A DNA stretch of 6,986 bases from Thermodesulfobacteriota bacterium (lineage in GTDB: Bacteria > Desulfobacterota > Desulfomonilia > Desulfomonilales > Desulfomonilaceae): positions 1-6,986 of the forward strand of contig JAUPKT010000160.1 in assembly GCA_030837305.1 (NCBI GenBank), in the 5' to 3' direction. The position numbers were made by a program, and so were the translations under genes. The notes beneath the pieces were generated by a model that was not told the origin of the DNA, ran no database searches, and worked only from the letters and a program-made list of their open reading frames with translations. The first letter of the stretch is position 1. Each line of letters opens with the position of its first letter. Of the stretch, positions 6,142 through 6,986 are shown one piece after another.

Positions 6142-6986
6142 ATGTCATTGTCGGATACCACGTTATCGGAAGAAATCAGCGACGAATCAGTCGAGGACTT
6201 TGCAAGCCTTTTTGAATCCGGTCAGTACGATCGCGACACTTTTGTGCGAAGAGATACGAGGGTAGAGGGTCAGATCGTGGGCATTGGAGAAGAATGGGTT
6301 TTTGTGGACATCGGGGCAAAAACCGAGGGGACCATAGCTCGGGAAGAGCTGTTGGACGAATCAGGTGGGCTTGCTGTTAACATCGGCGGTACAATCAACG
6401 CGTACGTAGTCAGTGCGAGGGATGGAGAGGTTCTGCTCAGCAAGAAGATGACCAGTGCGGCTTCAGAAGATGCCCTCAGGACTGCACATCGAAGCGGGAT
6501 TCCCGTAGAGGGGTTGGTAACCGCTGAACGTAAGGGAGGCTATTCGGTATCTGTCTTTGGAAAGCAGGCATTCTGTCCCTATTCTCAAATGGATCTACCT
6601 CCCATGGGCGAGAATTCCGATTACCTCGATCGAAGATTTCTCTTTCGAGTCACTCAGTATTCGGAAGGCGGACGGAATATAGTTTTGTCCAGACGTCCAA
6701 TACTGGAGGAAGAAAGGGCTCAAAAAATCAATGCATTGAAACAGTCACTCCAAATTGGGAACATCCTGGAAGGGTGCGTCCGAAGGACAGCCCCATTCGG
6801 CGCGTTTGTAGACATTGGCGGTATGGATGGTCTCATCCCCATCTCGGAAATAGCGTGGTTTAGGGTTGCCGACGTGTCCGACATCCTAAAGCCTGGAGAT
6901 AGCGTCACGGACAAAATCGTGGATCTCGATTGGGAGAACATGAGGATATCCCTTTCCCTGAAACAAGCTCAGGAAGACCCGTGGGA
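6142..6986 (+). CDS. S1 RNA-binding domain protein, ribosomal protein S1-like (3' end outside window)
   Basis: ATG 6142 follows GGAGAGGAAG (6123-6132) and the frame is open to the window end; 281 codons are visible. After an acidic leader of about 25 residues with DFASLFESG, three S1 OB-fold repeats follow. Repeat 1 is at about 38-105 (VEGQIVGIGEEWVFVDIGAKTEG...LLSKK). Repeat 2 is at about 117-190, a divergent repeat (VEGLVTAERKGGYSV...AFCPYSQMD...NIVLSRR). Repeat 3 is at about 205-278 (GNILEGCVRRTAPFGAFVDIGG...LIPISEI...ISLSLKQ), the most canonical. S1 repeats bind single-stranded RNA. The acidic leader and the CPYSQMD repeat resemble the shorter S1 proteins annotated in sulfate-reducing Deltaproteobacteria rather than the six-repeat E. 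coli RpsA. I therefore do not give it the symbol rpsA. Whether it works on the ribosome or as a separate RNA-binding factor cannot be told without its C-terminus. Confidence 0.85.
   Translation, partial: MSLSDTTLSEEISDESVEDFASLFESGQYDRDTFVRRDTRVEGQIVGIGEEWVFVDIGAKTEGTIAREELLDESGGLAVNIGGTINAYVVSARDGEVLLSKKMTSAASEDALRTAHRSGIPVEGLVTAERKGGYSVSVFGKQAFCPYSQMDLPPMGENSDYLDRRFLFRVTQYSEGGRNIVLSRRPILEEERAQKINALKQSLQIGNILEGCVRRTAPFGAFVDIGGMDGLIPISEIAWFRVADVSDILKPGDSVTDKIVDLDWENMRISLSLKQAQEDPW

Noticed and set aside
5948..6148. A 66-codon leftward ORF in the divergent gap and across the start of the S1 gene.
   Set aside because: It overlaps the S1 promoter and start, has no ribosome site, and its translation shows no recognisable feature.

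Overview
The window looks like a chromosomal stretch of a bacterium of the former Deltaproteobacteria (Desulfobacterota-like). This is inferred from protein types, not from a marker gene. The clues are an endonuclease Q-like module fused to a UvrD-type helicase, the short S1-repeat protein form common in sulfate reducers, a NikR repressor, and a likely selenoprotein. No rRNA, tRNA, CRISPR array, insertion sequence or phage gene was seen, and no gene-free stretch exceeds 300 bases.

Layout, left to right. Positions 1-2640 (+) hold the 3' part of a large DNA-repair gene: EndoQ-like PHP nuclease, HxxC...CxxC zinc ribbon, then an SF1 helicase whose 2B subdomain is almost absent. A 120-base AT-rich gap carries a promoter-like region with an inverted repeat. 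Positions 2761-4158 (+) form a likely operon. It contains an exported TlpA-like thiol-disulfide protein with a CPYC site, a tiny membrane protein that appears to read through an in-frame TGA as selenocysteine (3575-3754), and an ArsR-family repressor starting two bases after that gene's TAG. After a 201-base gap with two perfect palindromes comes a complete nikR (4360-4779, +). A convergent gene of unknown function lies at 4839-5897 (-). A divergent 244-base gap with an extended -10 promoter candidate leads into an S1-domain protein (6142 to the window end, +), cut off by the window.

The most interesting signal is the small selenoprotein candidate. A 28-codon single-helix ORF runs into TGA at 3659-3661. 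The frame stays open for 30 more codons beginning M-S-P-T-C. A perfect 6-bp GC-rich stem with a GGG loop (3676-3690) sits where a bacterial SECIS element is expected. A standard gene caller would drop this gene or replace it with an over-extended ArsR start (GTG at 3658). Placed between a thiol-redox protein and an ArsR repressor, it suggests a redox, sulfur or metalloid response cassette; this role is inference.

A second theme is DNA repair: an enzyme that could nick at deaminated bases or abasic sites and unwind from the nick in one polypeptide, ending in a possible sliding-clamp motif. The NikR, unknown and S1 genes show no functional link to either theme within the window.
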